NCBI RefSeq assembly: GCF_028435365.1
Contig: NZ_JAGTJJ010000011.1
Span: forward strand, 62,001 to 126,000
DNA length: 64,000 nt
DNA from: Polyangium jinanense
Lineage (GTDB): Bacteria > Myxococcota > Polyangia > Polyangiales > Polyangiaceae
Direction of reading: 5' to 3'
Shown: in pieces, positions 37,179 through 46,677 of the stretch
How the letters are laid out: each line of letters opens with the position of its first letter
How positions within the stretch are numbered: the stretch's first letter is position 1
Made by a program: the position numbers and the translations under genes
The notes under the pieces: generated by a model
Databases searched by the model: none
Told to the model about the DNA's origin: nothing
The model's input: only the letters and a program-made list of their open reading frames with translations

Positions 37179-37616
37179 CTACGGGCACTCGCCCGTGACC
37201 GACTCGGTCATTCCCGTCCCCAGGTTGCACATGACCTCGTAGTTGCACGTGGCGCTCGCGAAGGAGCACGACGAGGCGAGGTTGTTGTCCTGGCAATACG
37301 AATCGACGCATTCGATCCCGGGATCCGTGGGCGGCGCGGCGGGCGGGCCGGCGGCGCTGGCCCAGGAATCGCAGACGAGCTTGCCAGCCTCGCAGGAGCA
37401 TTCGTAGCCCCATTCGATGAAGTTGAGCTTGCACGTCTCGCCGGGCTGACACCCCACGTCCTGCCCACAGCGCTTCTTCGCGCCCGCGAGCGAGCCGCCC
37501 GTGCCGCCGCCACCATCCGAAGCGCTCCCGCCCTCGTCGCTGCAGGCCACGAACAGAAGCAGGCCGGCTGTCATGGCCATGAGGCCGCGCAGAGGAATCT
37601 TCGTAAGAAAAGCCAT
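37179..37616 (-). CDS. Cys-rich small lipoprotein
   Basis: A 145-residue exported protein. Signal with lipobox FVAC (Cys25), short Gly-rich stalk (GGGGTGG), then a Cys-rich region with pairs such as CGQDVGCQPGETC and YECSCEAGKLVC. The CG...C..GETC pattern recurs in the lipoprotein at 59131. ATG 37616 has AAGGTGAG upstream; ATG 37634 instead would overlap the glycosylase stop (ATGA). Function unknown; disulfide-stabilised surface protein likely. Confidence 0.65.
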   Translation of the reverse strand: MAFLTKIPLRGLMAMTAGLLLFVACSDEGGSASDGGGGTGGSLAGAKKRCGQDVGCQPGETCKLNFIEWGYECSCEAGKLVCDSWASAAGPPAAPPTDPGIECVDSYCQDNNLASSCSFASATCNYEVMCNLGTGMTESVTGECP

Positions 37617-37630
37617 GGTGGGTCTCACCT

Positions 37631-38281
37631 TCATTTTTTGGTCTCGTGAAGTCTCCAGAGGTACCAGCAAGCAACCGAACGATAAGGCCTCCAGGGCCGC
37701 GCGAGCTTGATCATTCGCTCGGGCGTCGGATCCTTCCGGAGTCCGTGGAGCTTTTTCATTCCCTTCTGGATACCGAGATCCGCGACGGGGAGCACGTCGG
37801 GCCGGCCGAGGCGGAAGATCAAGAACATCTCCGCGGTCCAGCGCCCGATGCCTTTGACGCGCCGCAGGTGCTCGATCACGGCCTCGTCGTCGAGCGCGGG
37901 CAGCTCGTCGAGCACGAGCGTGCCATCGAGGAGTTTTTCGCAAAGGTCCCGGATGAACTTGACCTTGGACCCCGACAAACCGCAGGTCCGGAGCGCCTGC
38001 TCCTCCACGCGGAGGAGCTCGGCGGGCGGGAGGAGTTTTCCTCCGCCGAGGGCGAGGACGCGGCCGAAAATGGTATCGGAAGCCTTCACGGAGAGCTGCT
38101 GGCTGACGATCGACTCGACGATGGCCTCGAAAAACCCGGGCGTATGAAAAGGCCCGCTCGTCTGGGCGGCGGAGCCGAGACGACACGGGCCAACGGAATG
38201 GATGAGCTCGGCGAGGCGAGGATCGGCGGCGGAGAGGAAGCGGAGGGCCTCGGCGTGGGGGTCGGGGGCGGTCGGGGTCAT
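37631..38281 (-). CDS. DNA-3-methyladenine glycosylase (AlkA-like, HhH-GPD)
   Basis: A 216-residue DNA repair enzyme that excises alkylated bases such as 3-methyladenine. The helix-hairpin-helix is RVKGIGRWTAEMF (about 141-153) and the catalytic Asp is in LPVADLGIQKG (Asp168). SIVSQQLSVKASDT in the N-terminal part is also conserved. It lacks the N-terminal extra domain of E. coli AlkA, like many bacterial short forms. In a leftward gene run, 62 nt after the solute-binding protein gene; its stop may overlap the next start. Confidence 0.9.
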   Translation of the reverse strand: MTPTAPDPHAEALRFLSAADPRLAELIHSVGPCRLGSAAQTSGPFHTPGFFEAIVESIVSQQLSVKASDTIFGRVLALGGGKLLPPAELLRVEEQALRTCGLSGSKVKFIRDLCEKLLDGTLVLDELPALDDEAVIEHLRRVKGIGRWTAEMFLIFRLGRPDVLPVADLGIQKGMKKLHGLRKDPTPERMIKLARPWRPYRSVACWYLWRLHETKK

Positions 38282-38343
38282 GGAGCGGTGATCTTACCGA
38301 GGAAGAGGTTGTTTGTCGTGGTGTGTCGCGGAAGATCCGTTCT

Positions 38344-39714
38344 TCATTTCCCTCGCCTCCGAAAACTCGCCCCCAGATCCCACCCATCCCCGCCCCTCGC
38401 GAGCACGAGCTCCGGCATCAATCCTCCCGCCACCCGAAGCTCCCCGAGCACGCCCACCCGCAGGCTATGCGTCAGCGCCCGCGCAGATGCATTCGGCGCA
38501 AGCTTCGGCGGCTTCATCGCGAGCTCCTTCGCCCGCGCCGCGTCGTCCGCCGTCGCCAGCGATAACAATGCACCGAGCGGCCCCGGCTGCGACGGTCGTA
38601 CGATATCGATCGAAAGCGCCACCTGCCCCCGCGCGCGGCGCCGGCCGAGCTCCACGCGCGGGAGCGTCGTGGCCGTCACCTCGTGCCCGGGCCTCGACAA
38701 GATCGGCGCGAGCGTTCGCGCCACCTCGACGAGATGCGCCGATGCTTCGTCCACCAACAGCTCCGAAGGCGGCCCGCCCCAACCCGGATCCCCATGGGCC
38801 GGCGGCAACGGCCCGAGCCCGAGATGCGACAAACGCTCCGGCGGAACCGCGTCCACGAGCCGCTGCGCGACCGACGGCGCGCCGTAGCTTCCGGCCTGGG
38901 GGCCGATCTGCAAGACGATCCACGCAGCACGGCCGAGGTCGAATCGGACTGCGCCTTTGCGCTCGCCGTGCAAGCCGAGCCCGAGCCAGCCCACGTCGTC
39001 CCGCTCCGCCTCGAATCGTCGTAACGACGTCGCGAGGTCGTCCGCGCGCGCGACCTCGATCCCGTCGAGGAACGCCGAGCCACGCGCCGCGAATCCATTC
39101 TTGGAGAGCACGAGCCCACGGTCGCCGCATTCCGCGCGGAATGCCCCCGTCCCGTCCGGCGCGCTCGGATCGAATTTTTGCGGCACCACCGAGACGAGCG
39201 GGGAAGCAAGCGCGCGGGCGAGCTTGTGCGGGTCGGTCGTGCCAAACACCACCGCAAGCGGATCCTTCGGGTAAGGCGTGGGCTTCGGGACCTCCGCGAG
39301 CACCGCCGCCGCGCCCCGGCCGCGGGCGCGCTCGATCGAGAAGATCACGTCCGCCGCGCCGAGCGTCTCCTTGCGCGCCGTGCGCAGGCCCTCGCGCAAG
39401 CGCACGACCGTGCCGAGCGCCTCCTTCGAAGGGAGCGATTGCGCGAGCGCCGGGACCGGGTGGCCCGCGGTGTCGAGGGCGAAAAGCGGATCGGCGATCG
39501 CCGCGCCGAAGAGGGCCGCAGTCGGGTCGCGTAGGTCGTGCGGGTCGATCGTGCGCGTGGGCCAGGGCAGGTGCAGCGAGAAGCGGCCGCCGTGCGGGGT
39601 GCGGCCGAGCGCAGCGGCGGGGGGCGTCGCGGCCACGAGCGCGCTCGCCAAGGAGGCGCCGAGGAACGTGCGCCTGGACAAACGATTGTCCGAGCCGAAC
39701 ATTTCGTCGCTCAT
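38344..39714 (-). CDS. Tat-dependent ABC-type solute-binding protein (SBP_bac_5-like)
   Basis: A 456-residue protein with a twin-Arg signal SRRTFLGASLASALVAA (13-29). The mature part follows the peptide/nickel/opine-binding family order: TIDPHDL, ADPLFALDTAGHPVPALAQS, then RLREGLRTA and AADVIFSIERA. No ABC permease or ATPase gene is nearby. ATG 39714 overlaps the upstream stop (ATGA at 39711-39714), so it is translated with the VCBS protein. Ligand unknown; it could be a scaffold or sensor instead of an importer subunit. Confidence 0.7.
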   Translation of the reverse strand: MSDEMFGSDNRLSRRTFLGASLASALVAATPPAAALGRTPHGGRFSLHLPWPTRTIDPHDLRDPTAALFGAAIADPLFALDTAGHPVPALAQSLPSKEALGTVVRLREGLRTARKETLGAADVIFSIERARGRGAAAVLAEVPKPTPYPKDPLAVVFGTTDPHKLARALASPLVSVVPQKFDPSAPDGTGAFRAECGDRGLVLSKNGFAARGSAFLDGIEVARADDLATSLRRFEAERDDVGWLGLGLHGERKGAVRFDLGRAAWIVLQIGPQAGSYGAPSVAQRLVDAVPPERLSHLGLGPLPPAHGDPGWGGPPSELLVDEASAHLVEVARTLAPILSRPGHEVTATTLPRVELGRRRARGQVALSIDIVRPSQPGPLGALLSLATADDAARAKELAMKPPKLAPNASARALTHSLRVGVLGELRVAGGLMPELVLARGGDGWDLGASFRRRGK

Positions 39715-41216
39715 CGCACCACCCAGATCTCGTCCGCGGTCGCGACCACGAACGGCGCGCGTCCCGGGCCATCGGGAGGGCACACCGCGAGCGCGCGCAC
39801 GCCCGCCGCCGCCGGCAAGCGCATGATCTCGCGCGCGCGCCCCGCCTCCCGCGCCGCCGCGCGCGCCCAGGTGCGCACGACGACCGCATCGTCGAGAGCA
39901 TTCGCCACGTCGAGCCCGCTCAAGATCTCCGGATCGCCGTCCTGATCGAGATCCCCCACCGCGAGCTGCGCGCCCGCGCCGGTGATCGTCTCGACGTGCC
40001 CCGCGTCGTCGCGCACCTCGACCGCGCCGCGATCGCTCCGCGCCGCGATCACGGTGAAACGCTGGCCCCGCGGCGTCACGAGCGAGGCCGCGGCGAGCAC
40101 GTCGAAGTTGCCGGCCGTGACCGGCGTGATCGCAGTTTCTCCCGGCAAACAAGGCACGAGCGGGCCCGTGAGCCACCCCGACGCGATACGCGCGCAGCCG
40201 CTCGCCTCACCCGCCGAGACGGGCAAACCCGCGAGGGGCGCGACGACCGCGAGCTCCGCGTCGAGGCGTAGTGCCTTCGCGCGATCCGTCACGCCGACGT
40301 CCGCGAACCGTTTGACGCCGCCCGCTTCGTCCTTTTGCTCGACGAGCCCTGCGAGGCCGATCGGCTCGCGCAGCGGCGACGGGTGCAGCGGCGAGAGATC
40401 CGACCAGGAGCGCGAGCGCAGCGGTAAAACCTTGCCGTCACGGATCCGCAGCGTGGTCACGCGGCGGCGGCTCGTGCTCAGGATCTCGAGCGCGCCGTCG
40501 CCGTCGAGGTCGCCACACGCGAGAGCCACGACGTCGGACTCGAAGTTCTGGCCACGCGTGACGTTTGCTTTCGCGAGCGGCACGGGTTCGAGGAAGCTAC
40601 GAATCTCGGCGTCGATCGGCGCCTCGGCGAAGGCGTGCGCGAGCGGGCCCGGCTCGGGATCCCGAATGCGCGCCCAGACGGTGCGCGGGACGGGGAAGAC
40701 GTCAGCGGTGACGCGCAGTTTGCCGCCGCGGATCTCGACGACGAGGTGGACGAACGATCGCTCGCCGCGCGCCGCCACGCGTGCATCCGCGAGCGAGAGC
40801 GGGCTCGGGTGCGCGGAGCTGCCCGCGCCGAGGCGACCCGCGAGGAGCGAGGCGATGCGCGCCGTGAGCTCGGCCCCGCGCGGCGCCGGCGTATCGGAGA
40901 CGAGCGGCGCGGCGACGACGAGGGCGCGAATGGGAGCGGACGCGAGCTCCGCGGCGAGGGATTCGGCCACACGGGCGACGGAAGCACGCGGCGGGCGCGG
41001 CGCGGCCGGCGGAGGGTTCGTCGGGGCCGGGTTCGTCTGCGCGGGGTTCGTCGGGGCCGGCGCGGCGGGCTTTTTTGGCTGGGCGCCGCCGTTTCGCGGG
41101 ACGAACAGGGCGAGGGCGATCGCCGAGACAAACGCCCCGCGCGCGAGCCTTCCGCGCGAAATTCCCCCGAGCTCGCGCGGGCGCGTCCCCTCGGTGCGTA
41201 GCGGCAGGGCGGCCAC
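39711..41216 (-). CDS. Exported VCBS/FG-GAP-like repeat protein
   Basis: About 501 residues from GTG 41216. A hydrophobic signal (FVSAIALALFVPRNGGAQ) is followed by a Pro/Ala/Thr-rich linker. Two calcium-loop motifs, ALACGDLDGDGALEIL and LAVGDLDQDGDPEILSG, mark FG-GAP/VCBS blades, suggesting a partial beta-propeller that binds calcium. Cotranslated with the solute-binding protein gene by a 4-nt overlap. A longer open frame upstream is antisense-like and not used. Function unknown. Confidence 0.65.
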   Translation of the reverse strand: MAALPLRTEGTRPRELGGISRGRLARGAFVSAIALALFVPRNGGAQPKKPAAPAPTNPAQTNPAPTNPPPAAPRPPRASVARVAESLAAELASAPIRALVVAAPLVSDTPAPRGAELTARIASLLAGRLGAGSSAHPSPLSLADARVAARGERSFVHLVVEIRGGKLRVTADVFPVPRTVWARIRDPEPGPLAHAFAEAPIDAEIRSFLEPVPLAKANVTRGQNFESDVVALACGDLDGDGALEILSTSRRRVTTLRIRDGKVLPLRSRSWSDLSPLHPSPLREPIGLAGLVEQKDEAGGVKRFADVGVTDRAKALRLDAELAVVAPLAGLPVSAGEASGCARIASGWLTGPLVPCLPGETAITPVTAGNFDVLAAASLVTPRGQRFTVIAARSDRGAVEVRDDAGHVETITGAGAQLAVGDLDQDGDPEILSGLDVANALDDAVVVRTWARAAAREAGRAREIMRLPAAAGVRALAVCPPDGPGRAPFVVATADEIWVVR

Positions 41217-41259
41217 GCGAGCAGAATAAGCGACCGGGGGGCGCGTGGCTACTCTGCGA

Positions 41260-42018
41260 TCAGCGCGACCGTTCGGTCGAGGGCGCGGCGTCTTCCTCCT
41301 CGGGCAAACCCGCGAGCCTGCGCGCCGTCGGACGGATCCCCTCGGCGAGCGCGGCTTGCCCCGCGAGCGCGTACAGGCCGCAGGCCGCCTCGGTGACGCC
41401 CTGGTACGTCGAGAGCCACCGGGCCATCGCCAGGTTCTTCGTGCTCTGCGAGAGGATGGCCTCGCGTCGCTCGCGGTCGACGTCGACGAGCGCGCGCCGG
41501 AGGTCCGCAATGGCGAGCCCGAGGTCTTCCGCGACGGCGAGCGGCGCGATGGCGAGGCTCTTGATCTTCGGCGGCTCGACGAGCGGGCGCTCGCGAAGGA
41601 GGCGCTCGACGGTGCTCGCCACGCGAAGAAGAACCTCGGGATCGTCGGGGATCTGCGAGGGGATGCCGTACGCGGCGGCGACGGGCACGCCATAGGTGCT
41701 CGCGAGCGTGGTGCGGAGCGAGAGGAGCAGGGCTTTGAGGCCCTCGACGCGCTCTTCGGCGAGCGCGCGCGGAGCGTCGTCGTCCGCGAGCTCGCGCGCG
41801 TGGGCGAGGTCGGCGGCGAACATCGTCTCGGTCGAGCGCGCGAGCAGGTCACGCAGCGCGTGGAGGAAGCTGGCGACGGTGATTTCGCGTGGCAGGCCCT
41901 CCGGGAACAGCGCGATTTCGAGCTCCGTGGCGATCTCGGAGGTGTGCTCGTTCAAGGAGCCGAGCACGGTGCGGCTGATGGAGACGCGATCCGCGACGAG
42001 CTTGGAGGGTTGCGACAT
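41260..42018 (-). CDS. Unrecognised soluble helical protein
   Basis: A 252-residue, mostly helical, acidic soluble protein with no signal and no motif I recognise. It sits between the MMPL exporter (45 nt upstream) and the VCBS protein (43 nt downstream) and is probably cotranscribed with both. Good coding bias supports it being real. No function can be assigned. Confidence 0.65.
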   Translation of the reverse strand: MSQPSKLVADRVSISRTVLGSLNEHTSEIATELEIALFPEGLPREITVASFLHALRDLLARSTETMFAADLAHARELADDDAPRALAEERVEGLKALLLSLRTTLASTYGVPVAAAYGIPSQIPDDPEVLLRVASTVERLLRERPLVEPPKIKSLAIAPLAVAEDLGLAIADLRRALVDVDRERREAILSQSTKNLAMARWLSTYQGVTEAACGLYALAGQAALAEGIRPTARRLAGLPEEEDAAPSTERSR

Positions 42019-42063
42019 GGGAGGGGACTATGGATACCGCCCCGCGGGCATGCTGAGAAGACC

Positions 42064-44529
42064 TCACGCCTTCCAGAGCCGGAGTCCCGCGGGCACGACG
42101 ACGAGCGCGACCACGAGCCCCGCCACGCTGCCGAGCGCGCCCACGAGGCCGAGATCCCGCAGGCCGTCGAAGCGGCAAAGCGCGAGCGCCGCGAAGCCCG
42201 TGGCCGTCGTGAGCGCCGTGGCCGCGACCGGAGGACCCTCGTCTCGCAAGGTCTCGCGAATCACATCGTGCTTGACGTCCGGGGCTCCGGTGAGCCCTGA
42301 GGGCCGGCCTGTGCCCTCGATCCCCCCGTCGACTTCGCGGGCCCGGTACAGCAAGAACATGCCCTCGTCGACGGTGATCCCGAGCAGCACGGGCAGGACG
42401 AGCGCGTCGTAGGCGTGCAGCGGGATGCCGAAGATCCGCACGAGGAGGAGCACCGCCGCGATCTCGCAGAGGACGACGATCGCCGCAATCACCACGTCCC
42501 GCGCGCGCCGGAGCGACATCGCGAGCGCGGCGACCACGAGCACCGCGGCGACGCCGCCGATCTTCGGCAGGTCTTGCGCGAGGCTCTGCCGCAGCACGAC
42601 TTCGAGCCGCGCATACCCTGTCAACATGGCTTGCGGATCGGTCTGCCGCAGCGCTTGCTCGACCCGCGCCGTCGCGCCGGGCACCTCGCGCGGCCGCACG
42701 TAGAGCGCCACGAGGTGATCGCCGTCGTCGGTGCCGAGGTAACGCGACAGGAGGATCGAGGCCGTGGTTTTGCGGAGGTCCTCGATCTGGACGAGGTCAC
42801 GCGAGGGCGCGCGCATCGCATCGAGCGCGCCCGAGAAGCGCGCCGGGGCAAACCCCGTCTCCACGAGCGCTTTTTCGAGCTCGTTCGCCTTCGCCGGGAG
42901 ATCGAGCGCGTCGCGCGCCGAAAAGCGCGCCTCCTGCGTCTCCTTCGCGGGCGCGAGGGCCGTGAGCGCATCAACCGCCTCGACGTCGTCCTTCATCGCG
43001 GAGAGCGTCTCCGCGAGTCGGTCCCCGCGCGCCCGCGCGCGCTCGAGATCCCGATCCGCGACGAGCACGACCCATTGCCCGCGTTTGCCCCCGAACGCGT
43101 CGAACACCGCCTGCTGCACCTTCAGCGGCTCGAGCTCCTTCGGCCGCACGGCCACGATCGATTCCGACAAACCCGGCGCCGCGCCCAGGAAAACGGCCCC
43201 GACGGGCAGGAGGGCGACGAAGGCGAGGAGCGCCGCGCGCCTGCGCGTGCCCGAGAGCCAGGCGAATGCATCGGTCCAGCGCACGGGCGCCGGTGGAGGC
43301 GGAGGCTTTCGTTCGAGGAGCGCGCCGACCTCCGGCGTCACGAGCACGATCGCCACCGCCGTGAGGAGCTCGCCCGCGGCGCAAAGGAGGCCGAGCTGCT
43401 GCATGGCCTCGATGCTCGAAAACGCGAGCGCGCCGAACGCCGCAGCCGCCGTCCCGGCCGCGAACAAGACGCCGCGCGCCGTCTTCGCCCGCGCCACGCG
43501 CGCGGCCTCGCGAGGTTCGAGCCCGGCCCGCCGCGCTTCGAGCAGCGCCGCATAAACGTGCACGCCCGTGTCGACCCCCACGCCCACGACGACCGACATG
43601 AACGCGATCGCGATCGCGGACAAACCACGCGGGAGCGCCGCCGCCACGGCCGCGGTCCATACTGTGCCGAGCAGGAGCGGCGGCATCACCGCGACGAGCG
43701 CGCGCACGCGCCGGAAGATCAAGGCAAAGACGAGCGACGCGAGCCCCATGGCGATGGTGCTGGAGATCGAGAGATCACGCGTCAGCATGGCCTCGGTCGC
43801 CGCTGCAATCGCATGACCACCCGTGAGGCCGAACCGCATCTCGGGGTGGGCCGAGCGAAGCGGCGCGAGGACAGACTCCGCGTCCTCGACGAAGCGCCGC
43901 GCGTCCTCGCCACGCAAAGCTTGTCCACGCGGCTCGGCGAGCACGAGGTGCGCCGTGCCGTCGTCGGTGGCGAACGCGCCGTCCGGCTGCGTGCGCACGC
44001 CGGAGCCGATGTCCGCGCCCTCGTAGGCGAGTTGCCCGAGCCGGAGCGGATCGGCCGCGAGGAGGTCGGCGACGGCACCGCTGCCCGGCGCGAGGAGCAT
44101 GGCCCGGCTCTCCGCGAGCCGCGCGCGCATGCCCTCGGGCGTGAGCGCGCCGCGCAGGCGCTCCATCGCGCGTGGATCCGCGTGGCGAAACACGAGCATC
44201 GGATCGAGGGCGCGCGAGGTGTCGACCCGATCGGCGGCGCGGGCCACGCTCGGGCGCTTTCCGAGCTCGGCCGCAACCTCGGCCGAAACCCTTGCGTTCG
44301 TCTCCGGATCCGGCCCCTCGACGAGCACGACGGCGAGGTCGCCGCCGCCGAAGCCACGCACGTACCGTCGGAGCGCCGCGGCCTCGCCCTGATCGGGCAG
44401 GAGCGAGGCTACGTTCGGGTCGAGCCGGAGCCGGAACGTGACCGCGAACAGCGCGAGGAGCGTCATCCCGACGAGCGCGAGCGTGACGGCGCGCCTCGCC
44501 GGACGCCCTTTCGACTCGGGAGCAGACAT
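42064..44529 (-). CDS. MMPL/RND family lipid-type exporter
   Basis: An 821-residue membrane transporter with about 12 helices in the RND/MMPL pattern: one N-terminal helix (about 15-30), a large periplasmic loop, a block of helices (from AIAMGLASLVFALIFRR), then the repeat of the same layout. Key family motifs: VGVGVDTGVHVYAALLEARR in the first half and LGITVDEGMFLLYRAR in the second, holding charged residues of the proton relay. Relatives move hopanoids or other lipids. First gene of a six-gene leftward run; divergent from the VIT/VWA gene. Substrate unknown. Confidence 0.85.
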   Translation of the reverse strand: MSAPESKGRPARRAVTLALVGMTLLALFAVTFRLRLDPNVASLLPDQGEAAALRRYVRGFGGGDLAVVLVEGPDPETNARVSAEVAAELGKRPSVARAADRVDTSRALDPMLVFRHADPRAMERLRGALTPEGMRARLAESRAMLLAPGSGAVADLLAADPLRLGQLAYEGADIGSGVRTQPDGAFATDDGTAHLVLAEPRGQALRGEDARRFVEDAESVLAPLRSAHPEMRFGLTGGHAIAAATEAMLTRDLSISSTIAMGLASLVFALIFRRVRALVAVMPPLLLGTVWTAAVAAALPRGLSAIAIAFMSVVVGVGVDTGVHVYAALLEARRAGLEPREAARVARAKTARGVLFAAGTAAAAFGALAFSSIEAMQQLGLLCAAGELLTAVAIVLVTPEVGALLERKPPPPPAPVRWTDAFAWLSGTRRRAALLAFVALLPVGAVFLGAAPGLSESIVAVRPKELEPLKVQQAVFDAFGGKRGQWVVLVADRDLERARARGDRLAETLSAMKDDVEAVDALTALAPAKETQEARFSARDALDLPAKANELEKALVETGFAPARFSGALDAMRAPSRDLVQIEDLRKTTASILLSRYLGTDDGDHLVALYVRPREVPGATARVEQALRQTDPQAMLTGYARLEVVLRQSLAQDLPKIGGVAAVLVVAALAMSLRRARDVVIAAIVVLCEIAAVLLLVRIFGIPLHAYDALVLPVLLGITVDEGMFLLYRAREVDGGIEGTGRPSGLTGAPDVKHDVIRETLRDEGPPVAATALTTATGFAALALCRFDGLRDLGLVGALGSVAGLVVALVVVPAGLRLWKA

Positions 44530-44658
44530 CGGCGCTTCGATACGCCGAGCGCCCTCGCCCGGCAAGCCGTACGTACGCCGGAGCAAGAACGATCCGCTCG
44601 ATGAAGAATTCAACAAAGTCGGGAACGATGCGGCCCTGTCGATGTCGGGTCCATCGCC

Positions 44659-46665
44659 ATGCGGACCTCCTTCATTTCGTACACGCGCGCGGCTTCCATC
44701 CTCGCCTCGATCCTCCTCTCCGCAAACGCCGCTTCGGCCGATGACGTGCGGGGGTTGCGATCGGACAAACTCGTGGAAAAGACGCACGTGGTCGATCTCC
44801 GCATCGGCCACGGTCACGCGGACCTGGTCGTGCGGCGCACGGTACACAATGGCGGTCCGCGCCACGATCAGGCGACGTTTTACATCGACATGCCGTCCGG
44901 CGCCGTGGCCGTCGGGCTACGCACGCTGGGGACCTTGGACGGCAAGCCGCACTGGTTCGACGGCGAATTGCTCGAGGCGGAGAAAGCGGCGGCGCGGTAT
45001 CGGGAGCTGACGGGCGTCGGCGGGTATTACCCGAAGGATCCGGCTTTGCTGTCGTGGCGGAGCCAGAACCTGCTCGCGCTGCAGGTCTTCCCCTGCCCGC
45101 CCGGCGAGGACAAGACGATCGAATACACGCTGCGGTTGCCCACGCAATACCGCGACGGGCGGCATCACCTCGATCTCACGGCCGCCCTGGGCACCGAGGA
45201 GCTGCCCGCCGCAGCCACGGTATCGCCGATGATCGCGGGCGAGGCGCTCTTCGTCGGCGATACGCGGCAAAAAGCGCCGGCACAGATCAGCCTGAAGGAG
45301 GCGGTGGACCTGTCGGTCGCGCCCGCGAGCGAAAAACCCGTCGAAGGCGCGCTCGCGTCGGTGGGGTTCGGCAAGCAGAAGAACGTCGTCCATTTCCACG
45401 TCGCCGCGGCGCCCGCACTCTCGCGTGTGCCCCGCGGCGCGCACGTCGTGGTGCTGATCGACGCCTCCCGATCGCTCGATCAGGAGCAGGTCGAGGCGGA
45501 GGTCGCCATGACGCGGGCGTATCTCTCCCACTTCCCGGACGCCCGCGCGGCGGTATTCACGTTCGATCGCGCGGTGCACGCCTCGAAAAAAGGGTTCGTC
45601 TCGGTACGCGAAGCGCTCGCCGGGCTCGACGGATCGCAGATTGTCCTGCGAAACGGGAGCCACATCGACGAGGCGCTCTCCCGCGCGGACGCGCTGCTCG
45701 CGGCCTTGCCGGAGAACACGCCGAAGCGGATCCTGGCCTTGACGGACACGCGCACGCGGCAGGAGCTCACGCCGGAGCGTCTGCGGGGTCAGCTCTCGAA
45801 GAGCGGCGCGCTCCTGCACGTCGGCGTGGTGGACAGCGCGTTCTCGACCACGCTCACGCGCGACGACACGCACGCCTGGGCGGCGATGACACGGCCCACG
45901 GGCGGGCTCGTGTGGCAAGCTTCGATGGATACGGCCGACCAGAGCGACGAGCCCCGAAAGGTGTACGAAGAGCTCGCGCGTCCCAAGCGGATCGATCATT
46001 TCCAGGTGCACGCGCAGGGCATTGCCCAGGAGGCGCTCGTGGCTCCCGAGGCGCTGGCGGAGGGCGAGTCGTTCGAGGACCTGCGTTTGTCGGACAAGCA
46101 GGTTCCCTTCGTGGAGGTGACCGGCGAGCTCTGGGCGACGCCCGTGCGCCGGGTGCTCGTCGCGGACGAGGCCGAAAATCGAAGGTGGGCGGGGCTCGTG
46201 TTCGGCTCGAACCTGCTGCATTCGATCGAAGAGGCGGACATGATGTCGCTCGCGGTGATGGGGCGGGCCGTGTCGCCGGTGACGAGTTATCTCGCGATCG
46301 AGCCGGGCGTGCGTCCTTCGACGGAAGGCATCGAGGAGTTCTCGGCAAGCGGCTGGGGCTTCGGGTCCAGCAATTGCCGGCTCTACGGCAGTCACCGCGC
46401 GAAGCCGCCGCAGATCAGCATGTTCGACAAGCAGGCGTTCCTGAAGGACGAGCTTTCGCGTGGGCTCGCTGCGTGCGGCGGCGCAGGGAAAAAGGCGACC
46501 GTAGGGCTTGAATCGACGCTCGAGGAGATCGTCTCGGTGCGGGCGACGATCGACGGGGAAAAGGCGGGGGCGAAGCTCGTCACGTGCCTGGAAGAGGCGG
46601 CGTGGGGGATCGAGCTGCCGGGGGCGTTCGCCTCAGTTTGGCAGGGTTTTACGGTCGTGCTTTGA
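44659..46665 (+). CDS. Exported VIT and VWA domain protein
   Basis: A 668-residue exported protein. Signal peptide ends near SANAASA (about 26). A VIT domain (about 40-170) includes FYIDMPSGAVAVGL and GELLEAEKAAARYREL. A von Willebrand A domain follows (about 260-430) with the MIDAS DASRS near residue 268 intact, so metal-dependent protein binding is likely. The C-terminus has Cys-bearing segments. This VIT-VWA pairing resembles inter-alpha-trypsin inhibitor heavy chains. Function in bacteria is unknown; surface adhesion is an inference. Confidence 0.85.
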   Translation: MRTSFISYTRAASILASILLSANAASADDVRGLRSDKLVEKTHVVDLRIGHGHADLVVRRTVHNGGPRHDQATFYIDMPSGAVAVGLRTLGTLDGKPHWFDGELLEAEKAAARYRELTGVGGYYPKDPALLSWRSQNLLALQVFPCPPGEDKTIEYTLRLPTQYRDGRHHLDLTAALGTEELPAAATVSPMIAGEALFVGDTRQKAPAQISLKEAVDLSVAPASEKPVEGALASVGFGKQKNVVHFHVAAAPALSRVPRGAHVVVLIDASRSLDQEQVEAEVAMTRAYLSHFPDARAAVFTFDRAVHASKKGFVSVREALAGLDGSQIVLRNGSHIDEALSRADALLAALPENTPKRILALTDTRTRQELTPERLRGQLSKSGALLHVGVVDSAFSTTLTRDDTHAWAAMTRPTGGLVWQASMDTADQSDEPRKVYEELARPKRIDHFQVHAQGIAQEALVAPEALAEGESFEDLRLSDKQVPFVEVTGELWATPVRRVLVADEAENRRWAGLVFGSNLLHSIEEADMMSLAVMGRAVSPVTSYLAIEPGVRPSTEGIEEFSASGWGFGSSNCRLYGSHRAKPPQISMFDKQAFLKDELSRGLAACGGAGKKATVGLESTLEEIVSVRATIDGEKAGAKLVTCLEEAAWGIELPGAFASVWQGFTVVL

Positions 46666-46677
46666 GCGGCACGTGGT

